Below are positions 1-11,981 of a stretch of DNA of 64,000 nt, one piece after another (the first letter of the stretch is position 1; each line of letters starts with the position of its first letter). The notes beneath the pieces were generated by a model. The model did not search any database and had not been told where the DNA came from. It saw nothing but the letters and a program-made list of their open reading frames with translations. Source of the DNA: Diabrotica undecimpunctata (lineage: Eukaryota; Arthropoda; Insecta; Coleoptera; Chrysomelidae); contig NC_092805.1 in assembly GCF_040954645.1 (NCBI RefSeq), positions 77,574,257 to 77,638,256 on the forward strand, read 5' to 3'. The position numbers were made by a program, and so were the translations under genes.

Positions 1-399
1 TAAGCAGAAATATATTTTAAATTGGTGGAAGCTGATAATTGGAAAAAGTTATTTCAAAAAAACAAGGATAACCGAGGCTGAGAACGAAGACATTTAGTGG
101 TGATTAAAATCTTTATTTTGGAGAACATTTTCATTTAGGCATTCAGTGAAAGAAAGGTACAAAATTTTTGATAATATAATTTAGTTAGTGTTATAATTAT
201 TTCAATTTTAAAGATAGTTTGTTTAAATTTTACATTGTCTATATAATTTAATTATTTTCATAAGAATTTCAATTTAAAGATAGTTTATTTTAAATTTCGC
301 ATTGGTTATGTTAGATATATATGTGTGTTGCATAATAGATATAATAAAGATAATTTAAAAAAGTACTTACAAACTAATTCTTTGAGAACCGCGATAAAA

Positions 400-458
<59 letters not shown>

Positions 459-509
459 ATAAAAAAAAAACACTCATTGATCATCATTCACAAATAATAC
501 ATCATAACA
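1..509 (+). repeat. 5' LTR of gypsy element A, 3' part only
   Basis: The first 509 bases align with 6905-7446, sharing long blocks such as the stretch around the motif GGATAACCGAGGCTGAGAAC. This makes them the two LTRs of one element. The left LTR starts before the window. It ends in ...CATAACA at 509, immediately before a primer-binding-like TGGCGCCC. The copies differ by several substitutions, by an indel near 330-360 and by the length of the internal TA tract, so the insertion is not recent. Confidence 0.9.
404..456. repeat. (TA)n inside 5' LTR
   Basis: A pure TA tract of about 53 bp. It sits at the same position in the right LTR, where it is about twice as long, so it is part of the LTR and changes length independently in the two copies. 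Confidence 0.95.
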
Positions 510-512
510 ATT

Positions 513-530
513 TGGCGCCCACCGCGGGGC
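513..530 (+). other. Primer binding site of gypsy element A
   Basis: TGGCGCCC begins three bases after the LTR end, followed by ACCGCGGGGC. A TGG start right after the LTR is what is expected where the CCA end of a tRNA primes minus-strand synthesis. I cannot name the tRNA from this alone. Confidence 0.7.
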
Positions 531-651
531 TCTCTATTTAAAAGAATTAGTTTGGGAAGATAAGTGCTCTCATATAATTAAATTAATTATCATCAGAAAG
601 AAAAAATTATAGATTTTATTTTAATTATATTTGAACAAGTAAAGTCTCAAA

Positions 652-1821
652 ATGTCTTAAGGATAAAAAGGTACAAGAAGTAAAAAGAATGAAGAAGATG
701 TGGAAGTAGAAACACAACCTATACAAGAGGAGAGTTTAGTTCAAGTTCCACAAGATACTGCAGAAATGAATCCAGAAAGAGAGGAAAATGTCAATATGGC
801 AGCTTTGATGTCATTAAGGATGCAGATGAACAAGACAATGGAAGAGAATTCAAAAGAAATCAAAGAAGACATGAAAAAAATGGAACAGAAAATGGAAGAG
901 AATACGAAAAAAATGGAAGAGAATTCAAAAGAAGTCAAAGAAGACATGAAAAAAATGGAACAGAAATTGGAAGAGAATTATAGAAAATTAGAAAAGAAAA
1001 TAGAAGATAATAATAATAAAATTGTAAAACAAATAGAAAAACAAATGGATAAAGAAATTGAAGCTGCAGAGAAAAAAGTAGCAAATGAAATAGAAAATAT
1101 ACGGAATGACTACAAGAAAAGGATAGAAAATGAGAGGACAGAAGTAAAGAGGATTATTCAAAATAATAAGATAGATATAGAACAGAAAATAGAGTTGCAG
1201 AAATGTAACTTAGAAGTAAAATTTAACGAAGACAGGAGAAACAAAGAAGAAAAATTAGACGATATACAACAAAATATCCAAATAAATAGTAATCAAATAA
1301 GAAATGTGGAACAGAGAATAGAAGATATTTCACAAATGGGAGACATAGGGAGACCTTACTTAAATTTAACAAATGAGACTGGGATTAAATTCTCTGGTAA
1401 TATAAAAAATTTGCATCCTAGAGTATACATAAATAGTTTAAAACATAAATTAAAATTAGTGAATAATATTAATGATATTAAAGATTATATTAGAATGACA
1501 CTAAGTGATAATGCTGCAATTTGGTTTGCCAGTATTGAAAATGATTTAGATAATCTTCAAACATTAGAAAATAAATTTTTAAATTGTTATTGGGGTGAAC
1601 TAGAGCAAGCCAAGTTTAGAGAAATTCTATATTTTGGAAAGTATAATCACAATTTAAAATCAAATATGGTAGATTATGCATTAAAACTGATAACAGTTGC
1701 AAAATATTTAGAACCACCACTTAGAGAGGATGAAACAGTCTTAAATGTATCTAGACATTTTGATGCTGATGTTGTGCAAACAGTAACTGTACAAAATATT
1801 CAAACAATAGAGTTTTATTAA
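652..1821 (+). pseudogene. gag of gypsy element A, N-terminal and capsid part
   Basis: The likely start is the ATG at 652, but codons 3 and 5 of that frame are TAA, so the gene cannot be translated from it as it stands. After the stops the frame is open for about 380 codons. The first ~200 residues are highly charged coiled coil, including a near-perfect internal duplication built on MEENSKE-KEDMKKMEQK. The second half is capsid-like, with the GELEQAKFREILYFGKYN region resembling insect gypsy Gag. The frame closes at 1821 and the Gag C-terminus continues in another frame from 1850, which points to a one-base indel. Structural protein of the retrotransposon particle; inactive copy. Confidence 0.8.
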
Positions 1822-1849
1822 TTTTATTCAAAGAATACAAAGAGGTAAT

Positions 1850-2275
1850 ATGACAAGTAATAATAACAACAACAGAAAAAACAATAATAACTTTCAATAT
1901 AATAAAAATGATAATCAACAATATAGACAATCATGCAATAATACTAGATATGGTGATAATTTACAAAATTTCAATAAAGATAACAATAATCAAAACAGAC
2001 AGAATTTTAATAACAATACGAGTTATAATAGACAAAATTTTAATAACAATACTAATTATAATAGACAAGATTTTAACAATAGAAGAAATACAGAACGACC
2101 TAATTACAACAGACAGGTAAATTATGTACGGAGAAATAGAAGCTGTGAAGATAGTGAACGAATTAGTACAAGGAAAGAAAATATGAGAAGTCATAGTAAG
2201 AAAAGACATAGGACATCAGATCCAAGTGGTCAGATACAATCTGACAATACTAATAATCAAAATTTTGTTCAGTAA
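1850..2275 (+). pseudogene. gag C-terminal basic, Asn-rich tail of element A
   Basis: Open frame of 141 codons rich in Asn, Arg and Gln, with a tandem motif FNNNT-YNRQ repeated several times. It has no clear CCHC knuckle. It follows the capsid-like part after a frame change and ends in TAA at 2273. The protease frame restarts 30 bp later in the same frame, so gag and pol are separated here by a single stop. It is probably the RNA-binding part of Gag by position and composition. The repeats could also be simple slippage. Confidence 0.6.
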
Positions 2276-2305
2276 ACTTTCTGAATTACAAGTCTGAATT
2301 ACAAG

Positions 2306-4003
2306 TTGGGCCATTGCTATTATGAAAAACCTTCTGAATTTATTTCTTTAGATGAAGATAAAATTATTGAATCTATTAATTTAATTTATATAAATGCTTT
2401 GGCCAAAAATAAAATGATTAAAATTATGATAGATACTGGTTCAGAAAGTACTTTAGTCTCGGAGAATTTTATTTTTAATACATTAAAACTATCAGATATA
2501 ATAAAGATTCCAAAAATTAAAATTGTTGGCGCAAATAATAAGAAGTTGGGTGAAATTGATAAATTAGCCAGTTTTAAAATTAATATTCTTAATAAAGAAA
2601 TTAATATGCAAGGATCTATTGTCAAGGATTTATGTGTTGATATATTAATGGGAAATGATGAATTGGAAAAGAAGAAAGTAAAGATAGATTTTGAAGAAAA
2701 AATGGTAACTTTGGAAGGGCAAATAATTAAATTTATGCAGAAAGATGAGGTGGAAGAAGGAATAAGTTTTGATAGGTTATTATTAAAAGAAAATAATGAT
2801 GTTTATGAAGAAGAAATGTATTTTGATGATAGGGAAATGTCCCAAAAGAATGTAAAGAATAATTGTAGTGAATATTTAAGGAATGGAAATTTTAAGCAGA
2901 TGGATGCCTACGAGGTGGAGTGCGTAAAATTGGAAGCAAGGAATAATGAGTACATAATGAATAATTTTATTTGTAAAGAAGAAGATATGATAAAAGTTTT
3001 AAATTGCCCTGAAGAATATAAATCAATAGTCGTTTCCATATTGCAGCAACACAAGGGAATTGTCAATAAAGAAAATAGAATTGCACAAAATTATATCCAT
3101 AGTATAAAAGTTAAAAAAGAAAAAGATTTTAAAACAAAATCATACCCAATACCATATAAATATAGAGAAGTAAACAAAACAATTAATAATATGTTAGAAG
3201 ATGGAATCATTGAGAAGGCAGATACACGTTTTATAAACCCTATAGTAGTAGTACGTAAAAGCTCAGGTGAAATCAGGTTATGTTTGGATGCAAGGAATAT
3301 TAACAAGATTACTGAAAAGCAATTTGAAGCACCAATGAGTATAGATGGAATACTAGGAAGAATTACAGGAATGTCATTTTTCACTAAAATCGATTTACAG
3401 CATAGTTTCTGGTTAATACCTCTAGAAAGAAAAAGTAGACAGTATACAGGATTTCAGATAGATGGAGTAGTATATCAATTCAAAGTAGTACCATTTGGAC
3501 TTCAATCATCTTGCAGTGCTCTATGTAGATGTCTTCATGATATTTTGGATAAATATGAACATTTTATAATTCACTACATTGATGATATATTAATTTTTTC
3601 TAAAACGGCTGAAGATCATGAGAAACACCTAAAAATTATAATCAACAGATTAGACAAAGTTGGACTAAAAATAAATCAAGAAAAATGTACATTTTTTCAA
3701 AAAAAATATATATATATATATCTAGGTTACCTAGATATAAATATATATCTAGGTTATAAACTTAATACTAAGGGAATCGAAATGGATCCAGAACGGACAC
3801 AGGTCATTCAGGAATATAAAACACCACACAATTTAAGAACTTTAAGAGGATTTATTGGAATAATTAATTATTATAAAAGGATGATACCAGATCTAAGTGT
3901 AAAAGAAATTCCATTACTTGAACTACTGAGAAAAGGTGTAAAATGGAGATGGGATCAGAGAAGAGAACTAGCATTCCAAGAAATCAAAAATATACCATCC
4001 TGA
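2306..4003 (+). pseudogene. pol of gypsy element A: protease and reverse transcriptase
   Basis: 565-codon frame. The aspartic protease motif MIDTGSEST is near residues 42-50. The RT catalytic motif HYIDDILIFS (YIDD at residues 424-427) is intact, as are LCLDARNINK and the thumb motif. Between the palm and the connection domain there is an odd in-frame insertion where a TA-rich segment makes the protein read YIYIYLGYLD-INIYLGYKL, duplicating the LGY motif. The frame breaks at about 4000, where a base change or small deletion leads to TGA. The first codon of the frame is TTG and no convincing ATG is present, so translation probably depended on fusion to Gag. Confidence 0.85.
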
Positions 4004-4355
4004 CTACAGAAAACCATTCATATTAAGAACAGATGTATTATTACAAATACATGATGGGGTCGAATACCCAATACAATTCATTTCAAGAATTACAAAGCCA
4101 CATGAAAAGGGTTACTCAGTTTCAGAATTAGAACTAGCAAGTATCATACACTGTGTCACAAAATTAAGATTTTATTTGTTGGGTAATGAATATACTATAG
4201 AAACAGATCACCAAGCTTTACCATCTATATTAAATAACCAATAAGGAAACAGTAGAATACATCGGTGGAGTCTAATACTTAGTGAATACTGCTTTGAAAT
4301 CAAATACATTTCTGGAAAATCCAACATAGTGGCAGATGCTTTATCAAGGTTAGAA
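4004..4355 (+). pseudogene. RNase H remnant of gypsy element A
   Basis: After the break at 4003 another frame reads a typical RT-linked RNase H: an acidic KPFILRTDVLL strand, the YSVSELELASI helix, the ETDHQALPS motif and the end motif GKSNIVADALSRL. It contains an in-frame TAA at 4243, so it is not translatable. It would have degraded the RNA strand during reverse transcription. Confidence 0.75.
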
Positions 4356-5480
4356 AATACATCACAAAAAGGGCAGCGAACAATAAAAATTGGATTAAAT
4401 CAGTTAGTAGAAAGCACTGGATTATATTCTAAAGAAGAAATTATAAGAGATCAGATAAATTTGAGTGAAAAACAAAAAGTCCTTAAGAAAGATGGAGTTT
4501 ATTATAAAATAATAAATGGCATAGAAGTATATGTAATAACTAGAACTCTGGCAAGGAAAATATTGAAAAATTTACATAACAATTACATGCATATTGGTTC
4601 AAGAAAACTATGGATGCTATTTAGGGACAATTATTTTGCAAAGAATGACATAAGTATAGCAAAAGAAATTACTACCCAATGCCCAATATGTCAAATAAAC
4701 AAAGAAACGAATTTCAAAAACCAGAACACATATAGATCTAATGTTGTATATGAAAAATTAAATACAGTTTCCATGGATTTCATCTCAAATTTAGTTCCAA
4801 GTCCAACAGGAAAAAAGCATATACTAGTGATAGTTGATTTATATACAAAATTTATTAAACTATATCCCTGCTCCAGAATAAATGTTAAAACATTGAAATT
4901 ATATATAAATCAATTTTTCGAAGAAATAGGACCATTTAGAAATTGCATAATAGATAATGCTACATATTTTAACAACCAAAAATTTCGAGCATTTTGTGAG
5001 AAAAAGGGAATCAACATTCATTTTACAAGTATCAGACATCCTCAGGCAAATCCTGCAGAAAGATATATTAAAGAAGTTATAAAATATTTAAGGATAGTAT
5101 GCCAGAATTAACATCAAACATGGCAGCAACATATACCACAAGTAGAATATTTTTTAAATAATACACATAATTTAAATACAGAGGAAGTACCAGAATATTT
5201 AATGTTTGGCCATATAGGAAACAGAAAATGGATTAGTGAATATAATCAGGATATGTTAGAACAAGTAATGCAAAAAGTGAATAACCGAATTTGGAGGAAA
5301 GCTGAAAAATATATCAGAAGACAAAATCGAAAAATAAAAAAACCAATCACATTTCAAAAAAGAGACAAAGTGTTAAGTCGTTCACTTAGAAAGAGTAATG
5401 TTACAGAAAACCGTTGTAAGAAATTACAACCAATGTTTGAAGGTCCATACAGAATTGAAAATCAGAATGGACTAAATTAG
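4329..5480 (+). pseudogene. Integrase of gypsy element A
   Basis: The zinc-binding N-terminal domain has H-x-H spacing in NLHNNYMHIGS followed by CPICQ. The catalytic core has its first Asp in VSMDFISNL, its second in IIDNATYF and its Glu in NPAERYIKE, so the DDE set is present. A TAA at 5109 interrupts the gene, and the remaining C-terminal part reads on from about 5112 to 5480, with a basic segment and a KLQPMFEGPYRI motif typical of gypsy integrase ends. It integrates the cDNA in the family; this copy is broken. Confidence 0.8.
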
Positions 5481-6013
5481 TTATGTGTTGATAGATGCAG
5501 AGAATATACTAAGAGGCATGTTTCATATCAATGACATTTTTAAATATTATGAAGAGAATGCATAATGTTTTCTATACTTTTAACACTAATAATAACAACA
5601 CTAACAGCTTACTGATAGATCCATTTCATAGATAGATGGTAGATTTCTTTGTTATGAATCAATTTGACATCATACTTGATGATTTTGTACATATGGAAAT
5701 TATTTGTGCCCTAAAAATCATAATTTGGGGTTAGATACTAAATAGATTCTATAAATGTTTTGCTTAAAATAATATAAAAAGTAAAAAACTTACCAATTTA
5801 TATTGATAAAAGTTATTTTGGATGGAAATAATTCCTAGATTTTGTCTATAAATAAACATACAAACTTCCATTTGACATGACAGTTTGACGTAGACATGGA
5901 AACATAGGCGTACTTAATAGAACAATTTTTAAATAAAAAAATTAATATTTAAAAAAATAATAAGTAAATTATTTATTTTAAAATTAATTTTTGGGGTATT
6001 GAAATGATATTGG
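5481..6013 (+). other. 3' untranslated spacer of gypsy element A
   Basis: AT-rich sequence between integrase and the presumed LTR. A few codons resembling the end of integrase continue to about 5540. I see no env-like open frame or membrane segment. Confidence 0.5.
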
Positions 6014-6018
6014 ACGTA

Positions 6019-6034
6019 GGAGGAGGAAAAATAG
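6019..6034 (+). other. Candidate polypurine tract of element A
   Basis: A run of GGAGGAGGAAAAATAG immediately before TGTTTAAA. It is the best purine run upstream of the right LTR and is followed by TG, as LTR starts require. The left LTR start is outside the window, so the boundary is unconfirmed. Confidence 0.45.
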
Positions 6035-7305
6035 TGTTTAAAAAATTAATTTATAAGTTTTATATTAGATAATATTAGATATTAAAAGTATTTGGTTATT
6101 TTAATAAGTTATATACTAGGAAATATTATAAAAATTGTTTATGTGAGGGCATTTTTAAGAAATTAGCATATAATAAGTGTAGAAAGTTTTATTTTAATAA
6201 TTATAATATTATTGTAAATATTTTAAATATATTTAAGTGAGCCATGTGCATAGACAACCAACTATACAAAAAAGTGACAATTTAAATAATAATTACAAAT
6301 ATAAGTGGGGTTATAATAATATGTTGTTTAAAATGTGTAGTTTATTAAATTAGAGTGTTTTAGTTACTGATTTAAGTGTATATTCTGATCTGAAAAGCCT
6401 AAATGTCGATAAAATTCTCTTTAGAAAAGTAAGGAATTCTCTAGATCATCGGAGATGGCTTTGTTTGCGAAATGGACTGTTCCAGAAAATTCAGACATGT
6501 AGGAGATGGAACAAATCGAACATGATTTCTTGCTAGATGATTCTGGAACATGGAAAAAGATATAAATACCCGGTGATTTGGATTCAAGTCGTCAGTTATC
6601 AGTTACAGTTTAGTCAGATGGCCAGTCAGTTAGTAAGAAAGTTAGTTAGAAGATAGACACATTTAGTAAGTGAAGTCAATTGTTCAGTAAGTTCAAGATA
6701 GTCAGAAGGTCCAGATGTTCAATATAATAAGTTTCATGAAGATTAATAAACAGTATAAAGATAATATTATTGAAGATTAAAAATTATGTTATGTAAAAAT
6801 GGTAATTGGATAATGGAAGAAAGTATCAATTGAAAATTAAAATTATATAATATTTGGTGATTGGAGATTGGTGTATTAAAAAGAAGAATAAATATAAATA
6901 CAGTTAAGCAGAAATATATTTTTAATTGGTGGAAGCTGATAATTGGAAAAAGTAATTTCACAAAAACAAGGATAACCGAGGCTGAGAACGAAGACATTGA
7001 GTCGTGATTAAAATCTTTATTTTGGAGAACATTTTCATTTAGGCATTCAGTGAAAGAAAGGTACAAAATTTTGTAAATATAATTTAGTTAGTGTCATAAT
7101 TATTTCAATTTTAAAGATAGTTTGTTTAAATTTTACATTGTCTATATAATTTAATTATTTTCATAAGAATTTCAATTTAAATATAGTTTATTTTAAATTT
7201 TGCATTGGTTATGTTAGATATATATGTGTGTTTCATATCATAAAAAAGTGCTTACAAACTAATTCTTTGAGAACCGCGATAAAAACCCTATATATATACA
7301 TATAT

Positions 7306-7397
<92 letters not shown>

Positions 7398-7442
7398 TTA
7401 AAAAAAACACTCATTGATCATCATTCACAAATAATACATCAT

Positions 7443-7446
<4 letters not shown>
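6035..7446 (+). repeat. 3' LTR of gypsy element A
   Basis: The segment 6905-7446 matches the left LTR at 1-509. The proposed start at TG 6035 gives an LTR of about 1.4 kb ending in CA. It contains a TATA box at 6561 followed by a dense run of CAGT/CAGTTA motifs and then the segment shared with 1-509. The start is inferred from the purine tract only. Confidence 0.65.
6561..6568 (+). promoter_or_regulatory. TATA box in 3' LTR of element A
   Basis: TATAAATA followed 25-35 bp downstream by CAGTTATCAGTTACAGT, a cluster resembling arthropod initiator sequence (TCAGT). This would be the element's promoter, with the R region starting near 6590. Confidence 0.6.

Positions 7447-7473
<27 letters not shown>
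7289..7473. repeat. (TA)n in and beyond 3' LTR
   Basis: TA tract of about 107 bp inside the LTR (7289-7395), then the LTR end ...ATAACA at 7446, then a second TA tract (7447-7473) at the insertion site. This suggests the element inserted into a TA-rich target. Confidence 0.9.
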
Positions 7474-8145
7474 GTGTTTATACCTAGAATATATTATATA
7501 ATGATTATTTATTTCTGGAACACCTTGGGTTACATACCAAAACACCTTAAAAATATGAATAGGGATTACAAGAGGAAGTTTAAAGAAAACAGAGGAAGGA
7601 ATATGATTAAAAAATGTGTCGAGTTAAGTAAAACTAAATGAGAAGAAGAACTTAAAGGATATTCGTTACTTCTTAAATAATTTTATTATTACTAAATAAC
7701 GAGCTCTGCTAAATCCATTTGTGAAACTAACTTATTCCATACTAATTCTATTGATTTTAACCTGTTATATCTATTCGTTTAATACCAATTATGGATTCAT
7801 TAGGTACATTATTGATGGAATTTTACCTTTTCTTTATTATTTCATTGTTTAGATCATAAATGCATACATGTCGTGGACAGGACTTCATCGCCCCATTGTA
7901 TAGCCCTTTTTTGGTTGTCAAGTTAACCTGTAGAATATTATGTTCTGATTGCTAATACATAAATTGATAAAAATATTATTCTGTAGCCGTCTATCAGATC
8001 TCCGAATCTGATTTTTGTTACATGTTTTGATGCGATATTACTTCCATTTTTAATTTTATTGGTTAACTGTACTTTTACCGACCATTTAAGGTTTTGTTTA
8101 GAAGCAGATTCAATAATTAGAAGAAAAACCGACTTAAAAAACACT
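7474..8145. other. No recognisable gene
   Basis: AT-rich sequence without a convincing reading frame. A 68-codon frame on the minus strand (7938-8144) has no recognisable domain. Confidence 0.5.
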
Positions 8146-8363
8146 TATCACCGGCCATTCTTTAGCTATTACCGACCACAGTCACCTAATTACCAGAAAA
8201 TTCAGCCCTGTCATTGACCTCCTTGGGTGACAACTTATTTAAGTAATTAACTACGTACATATTTTTTTAAAAATAATTATATCTACTGGCTCAATTAAAA
8301 AAAACGAAGTTGAAGATTTTAATATTATTAAAAATATAAATTCATAACGTAACAAATAAAAAA

Positions 8364-10378
8364 TTACATCATCGGCATGTACAATAGATTCAATTTGGGT
8401 GTGAAATAATTAAATTTTTTATTATCATATTTTTTATTCAATTCCTCCTTCTCGGACCATTTCCAATGTAGACCACTTCTTATTATGGTCTTCACTCTTA
8501 ATCCCGTATCGTCAAAGCCAAGACTCACTCCAAGAAAGTACTCCCCTTCGTAAGCAATCACAGCATATTCTCCTTTAGAAACATTGAATGTTTTTTTTGT
8601 TATGTTTTCACTAGGAGGAATATGTTCTTTTTCCACCATGATTTTCCGCAGCTATTCTAAAAAATGTTCCAAAGTAGCGACTGTAGGAGTAATTTGTTTA
8701 ACTACCTTTTTATTTGTTTTAATATAATTTTTTCACGGCCAGAATAAAGCTTCTTTAAAAGGAGTTGTGAGATTTTTAAGAAGAGGAGGAATATTTTCAG
8801 AGGGCGTCTCTGGTCCTTTCTTTTCATTTCGGAAACCTTATTTTCAATAGTTTGTTATTTAGGTGTGGTATGATACTGCTAAAAAAGAATTGAAGCTCAA
8901 TCCTTGATAAAAGATGGTTACTTATTTTAGTTACTGGAAACAAAGTATCTTCCAAAACAATAAAGTTTTCACCTCTGCTTCCTGCACTAAAGTACCATCA
9001 GGTTGTACCAACATGATTTTCCCTTGATCCAAAATAGAATTATCTAAATCCAAATTGATGTTAAAAATCTCATTATATTCTGGCATACTTGCTTTTAGAT
9101 GATCGTTATGGGTATTATAATTTTTATATTGGATAGTGTTTCGTTTTAAACGAAACGATGTTCTTCAGAAATAGAATAATCCTTTGTTTGAGAGAGAGAC
9201 TTCCTTTGCAAATATCGCTACATTTATAATTTCTTAGTAAGTGGTTTGGTGTAGTCAAAAGCTATTCTGGTCATATTGAACCAATCGACAAGTTCTGAAA
9301 CCATTTCTTATTGTATCCTCGGTAACGCTCTCCCTAATACATTTATCCAGTTACTATGCAAGATCTTTCTTTTTTAGTTGTTTGTCATTATTCTGAATAC
9401 GATAATTATGTATACTATTTTTCTAGGAAAGTTTAAGAGGGCATAAAATAGCAACATCTAGTGGTTGCAACTGATGTGTGGAGTTAGGCAAAAGAGTAAT
9501 ACATAAAGTATAATACCCTTGCTTTTGCAGAACTCAGTTAGATAAAGCATTAAATGTGAAGAATGCCTATCTAGAAAAAGCACACTAGGTAAAAAAACTT
9601 TCTTTTTAACAATCCATTTTTTGTAGAACACATTTGTATTGAATTCATAAAAATATTCTACAGTCATCCATCCGGAGTTCGAATGGCTAATACCCAACCC
9701 AGAGGAATTTTCAAATGAATACTGGCCGGTACTCTTTTTAATGGAAATAAAACCGTAAGTTTCATAAACTGTACAAATTCTGACAAATCTGTTAAAATTG
9801 CCGTAAGGCATTATTTTTCGTCATTAGCAATTTTGGTGTTAACTTTTTTCTTACGATTACATATTTTTTTGTGAAAGAGAAAAAGCTAATTCTCTAAAAT
9901 ATTTGTTTTTAAGTATTTTGAAACCCTATCAAAACAACTTTTTAAATTTTTTTCTGTTTAATTTGCCCGAGGTTTGGTCAGATTTTATACTAGATGAGAT
10001 AGCTCTGGATACCTGACGATGCAATTTTCTTACCAATGATGATCTGGAATTTCTTATTTAAATTTATTTGCTTGTTATAGACGGCAAACTAGTTCTGCAA
10101 CACATCTCAACAGTTGATTTTTTGTTACAGGAAATCCAACAGTTTCTAAATATAAAATCCAATCTACTATAGTTTGTTCAAGCTACTGTCAGGACACAGT
10201 TGGCTCCACTTTTAGCACTGTCTTCATATTTGTTATGAATCGTATGATCTATAATGCTTTTCGGAATTTTCAATTCTGTGGATGCTTGTTGAAGAGTTTC
10301 TTTTGTATAGTTTTTTTTTAAACATAGCTCATTCAATTTGGTAAAAATGTTTCTTGAATCTGGAAATAGAAAGTACAT
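8364..10378 (-). pseudogene. Pogo/Tigger-type transposase, fragmented
   Basis: Three minus-strand pieces are readable in order. 10178-10378 has a Psq-like helix-turn-helix motif (KETLQQASTELKIPKSIIDH, then a KSGANCVLT segment as found before the DDE core). 9458-9811 has part of the DDE_1 core, with SGWMTVEYFYEF and VLFLDRHSSHL where the family usually has LDGHSSH, then an LTPHISC block. 8364-8639 is a short tail seen at the C-terminus of such proteins. Stops and frame changes separate the pieces, so it is inactive. Confidence 0.6.
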
Positions 10379-10970
10379 AATATTTTTGGTCGGTAATAGG
10401 TTAAAATATATATATTTCTGAGACTCTGTTACAGATTGTAGAAAAAATAATGTTTTAGGAGACCAATTTTGAATATATTAAAATTCAACATTCCATTCAC
10501 CTTTAAAACAGTAAAGTACCACAAATATTATTATCTTTTTCCGTTTAGAAACAGATTTTTGAAAATATAATACTTAATATATTATTCTACTTAAAGGAAT
10601 TCTTCCAAAAAATACCATTTTGTTCAACTTTCATGGTAGGTACTACTTTTAATTGAAAATTACAATCTAGTCGATCGGTAAATGCTTAAGTGAATCATTG
10701 GTTTATTACCTTTAAGAAAAAAAGATATTATGAATAATTGTATGCTAAAATATTTTAAAATTTTTAAAATAATCAATGACTACATTCCCCCAATTCCGGC
10801 TGTCTGGTCGATAAATGTTTGATTTTATATTTTAATGTACCTTTTTCCGACCGTTCTTTTCTTGTAAATAAATTTTAATGAAACAAAATAATTAACTAAG
10901 GAACACATAAATCTTTCAAAAAACGTGGTTTGGTGCTATTTTTTATTATAAAAGTGCCCTACTAAACTTG

Positions 10971-11017
10971 ATATATATATATATATATATGTATACTATA
11001 CTATTATTATACTATAC

Positions 11018-11073
<56 letters not shown>

Positions 11074-11093
11074 TATACTATACTATTATACTA
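10971..11093. repeat. Compound (TA)n/(TACTA)n repeat
   Basis: TA runs interspersed with TACTATACTATTA units near the right side of the pogo-like relic. Confidence 0.9.
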
Positions 11094-11245
11094 ACACGTG
11101 CTTAATAATGCCAAAACACATACACAATGATTGAAACGATTGAAACTAAAGTTTTAGTTGTTACATGGACTTTTCATAATGCCTCGAATACTGAAAAAAT
11201 TCATTGTAGTCGGTGATAGAAAATAGTCGGTAAAGGCTCAGTTAC

Positions 11246-11981
11246 CTTAAATATATTTTCTGTTTATCTATTTATTTCGAAAAGGGTCAAAATTTGGATA
11301 TTGATTTTTTTTTGCACACTGAACTTTTTTTTGAAATATTTTCTCAGTAAACTATAATTATGCATTTTGTTTAAAAATTTTGCGTAAATTATATGGGATC
11401 CCTTAAAAAATATGGAGGCATAATTAAATTATATAGGTTATTTTGAAATTCTTTTAAAAAATAACACGTGAAATGTATAAATTGTCTTTTAAAAAAAGTC
11501 CAAATTTTTCATAGCAAATATCACTAAGCTGTTAGTAGATTAAATCTTTTATTAATTAGCACTTCTATTTTTAGATTAAAAGATGTAATATTTATATAAT
11601 CTAATTATACAACATACAAAAAATCAGAAATAGATACATTGTTTTGTAAATATTTCACCAAAAAACCAAAAATATGTTTTAAAAATACCATCGAAATATA
11701 TTTTTATCATAATCATAATTGTGTTAAATGCACAGGGAGTCACAAAAGAATTGGTCTTAAATTATATCACGATTTTTAGGGATGAAAATAAATCGATTTG
11801 GCTTGAGGTATATGGAAAACTGCAAAAAACCGTATTTGTTTATATTGCTTCAAAATGCTTTAGAATCTTTTAATGAAAATTTATACTCTGTGTTAGTATG
11901 CCATGGGGAATATAACCGAATAGTGAAAATATTTTTTCTTTCCAAATCTCCTCTAACTTTTTTGTAGTATGATAATGAATT
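11246..11981. other. No recognisable gene
   Basis: AT-rich flank of the following LINE. The 61-codon frame at 11782-11967 has no recognisable domain. The last ~17 bp (11982-11998) are the left copy of the LINE target duplication. Confidence 0.5.

Larger units (their letters stand above)
8146..11245 (-). mobile_element. Pogo-like DNA transposon relic
   Basis: Both ends carry related inverted sequence built from two ACCGAC-type motifs about 18 bp apart: CACCGGCCATTC...CTATTACCGACCA at 8151 and, inverted, TTACCGACTATTTTCTATCACCGACTA at 11205-11240. Between them lies minus-strand debris of a pogo/Tigger (DDE_1) transposase. Further CGGTCGG-like motifs occur near 10390 and 10845. The exact termini and target duplication are not certain. 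Confidence 0.5.

Noticed and set aside
741..947. Minus-strand 68-codon frame over gag
   Set aside because: Antisense shadow of the coiled-coil repeats of gag.
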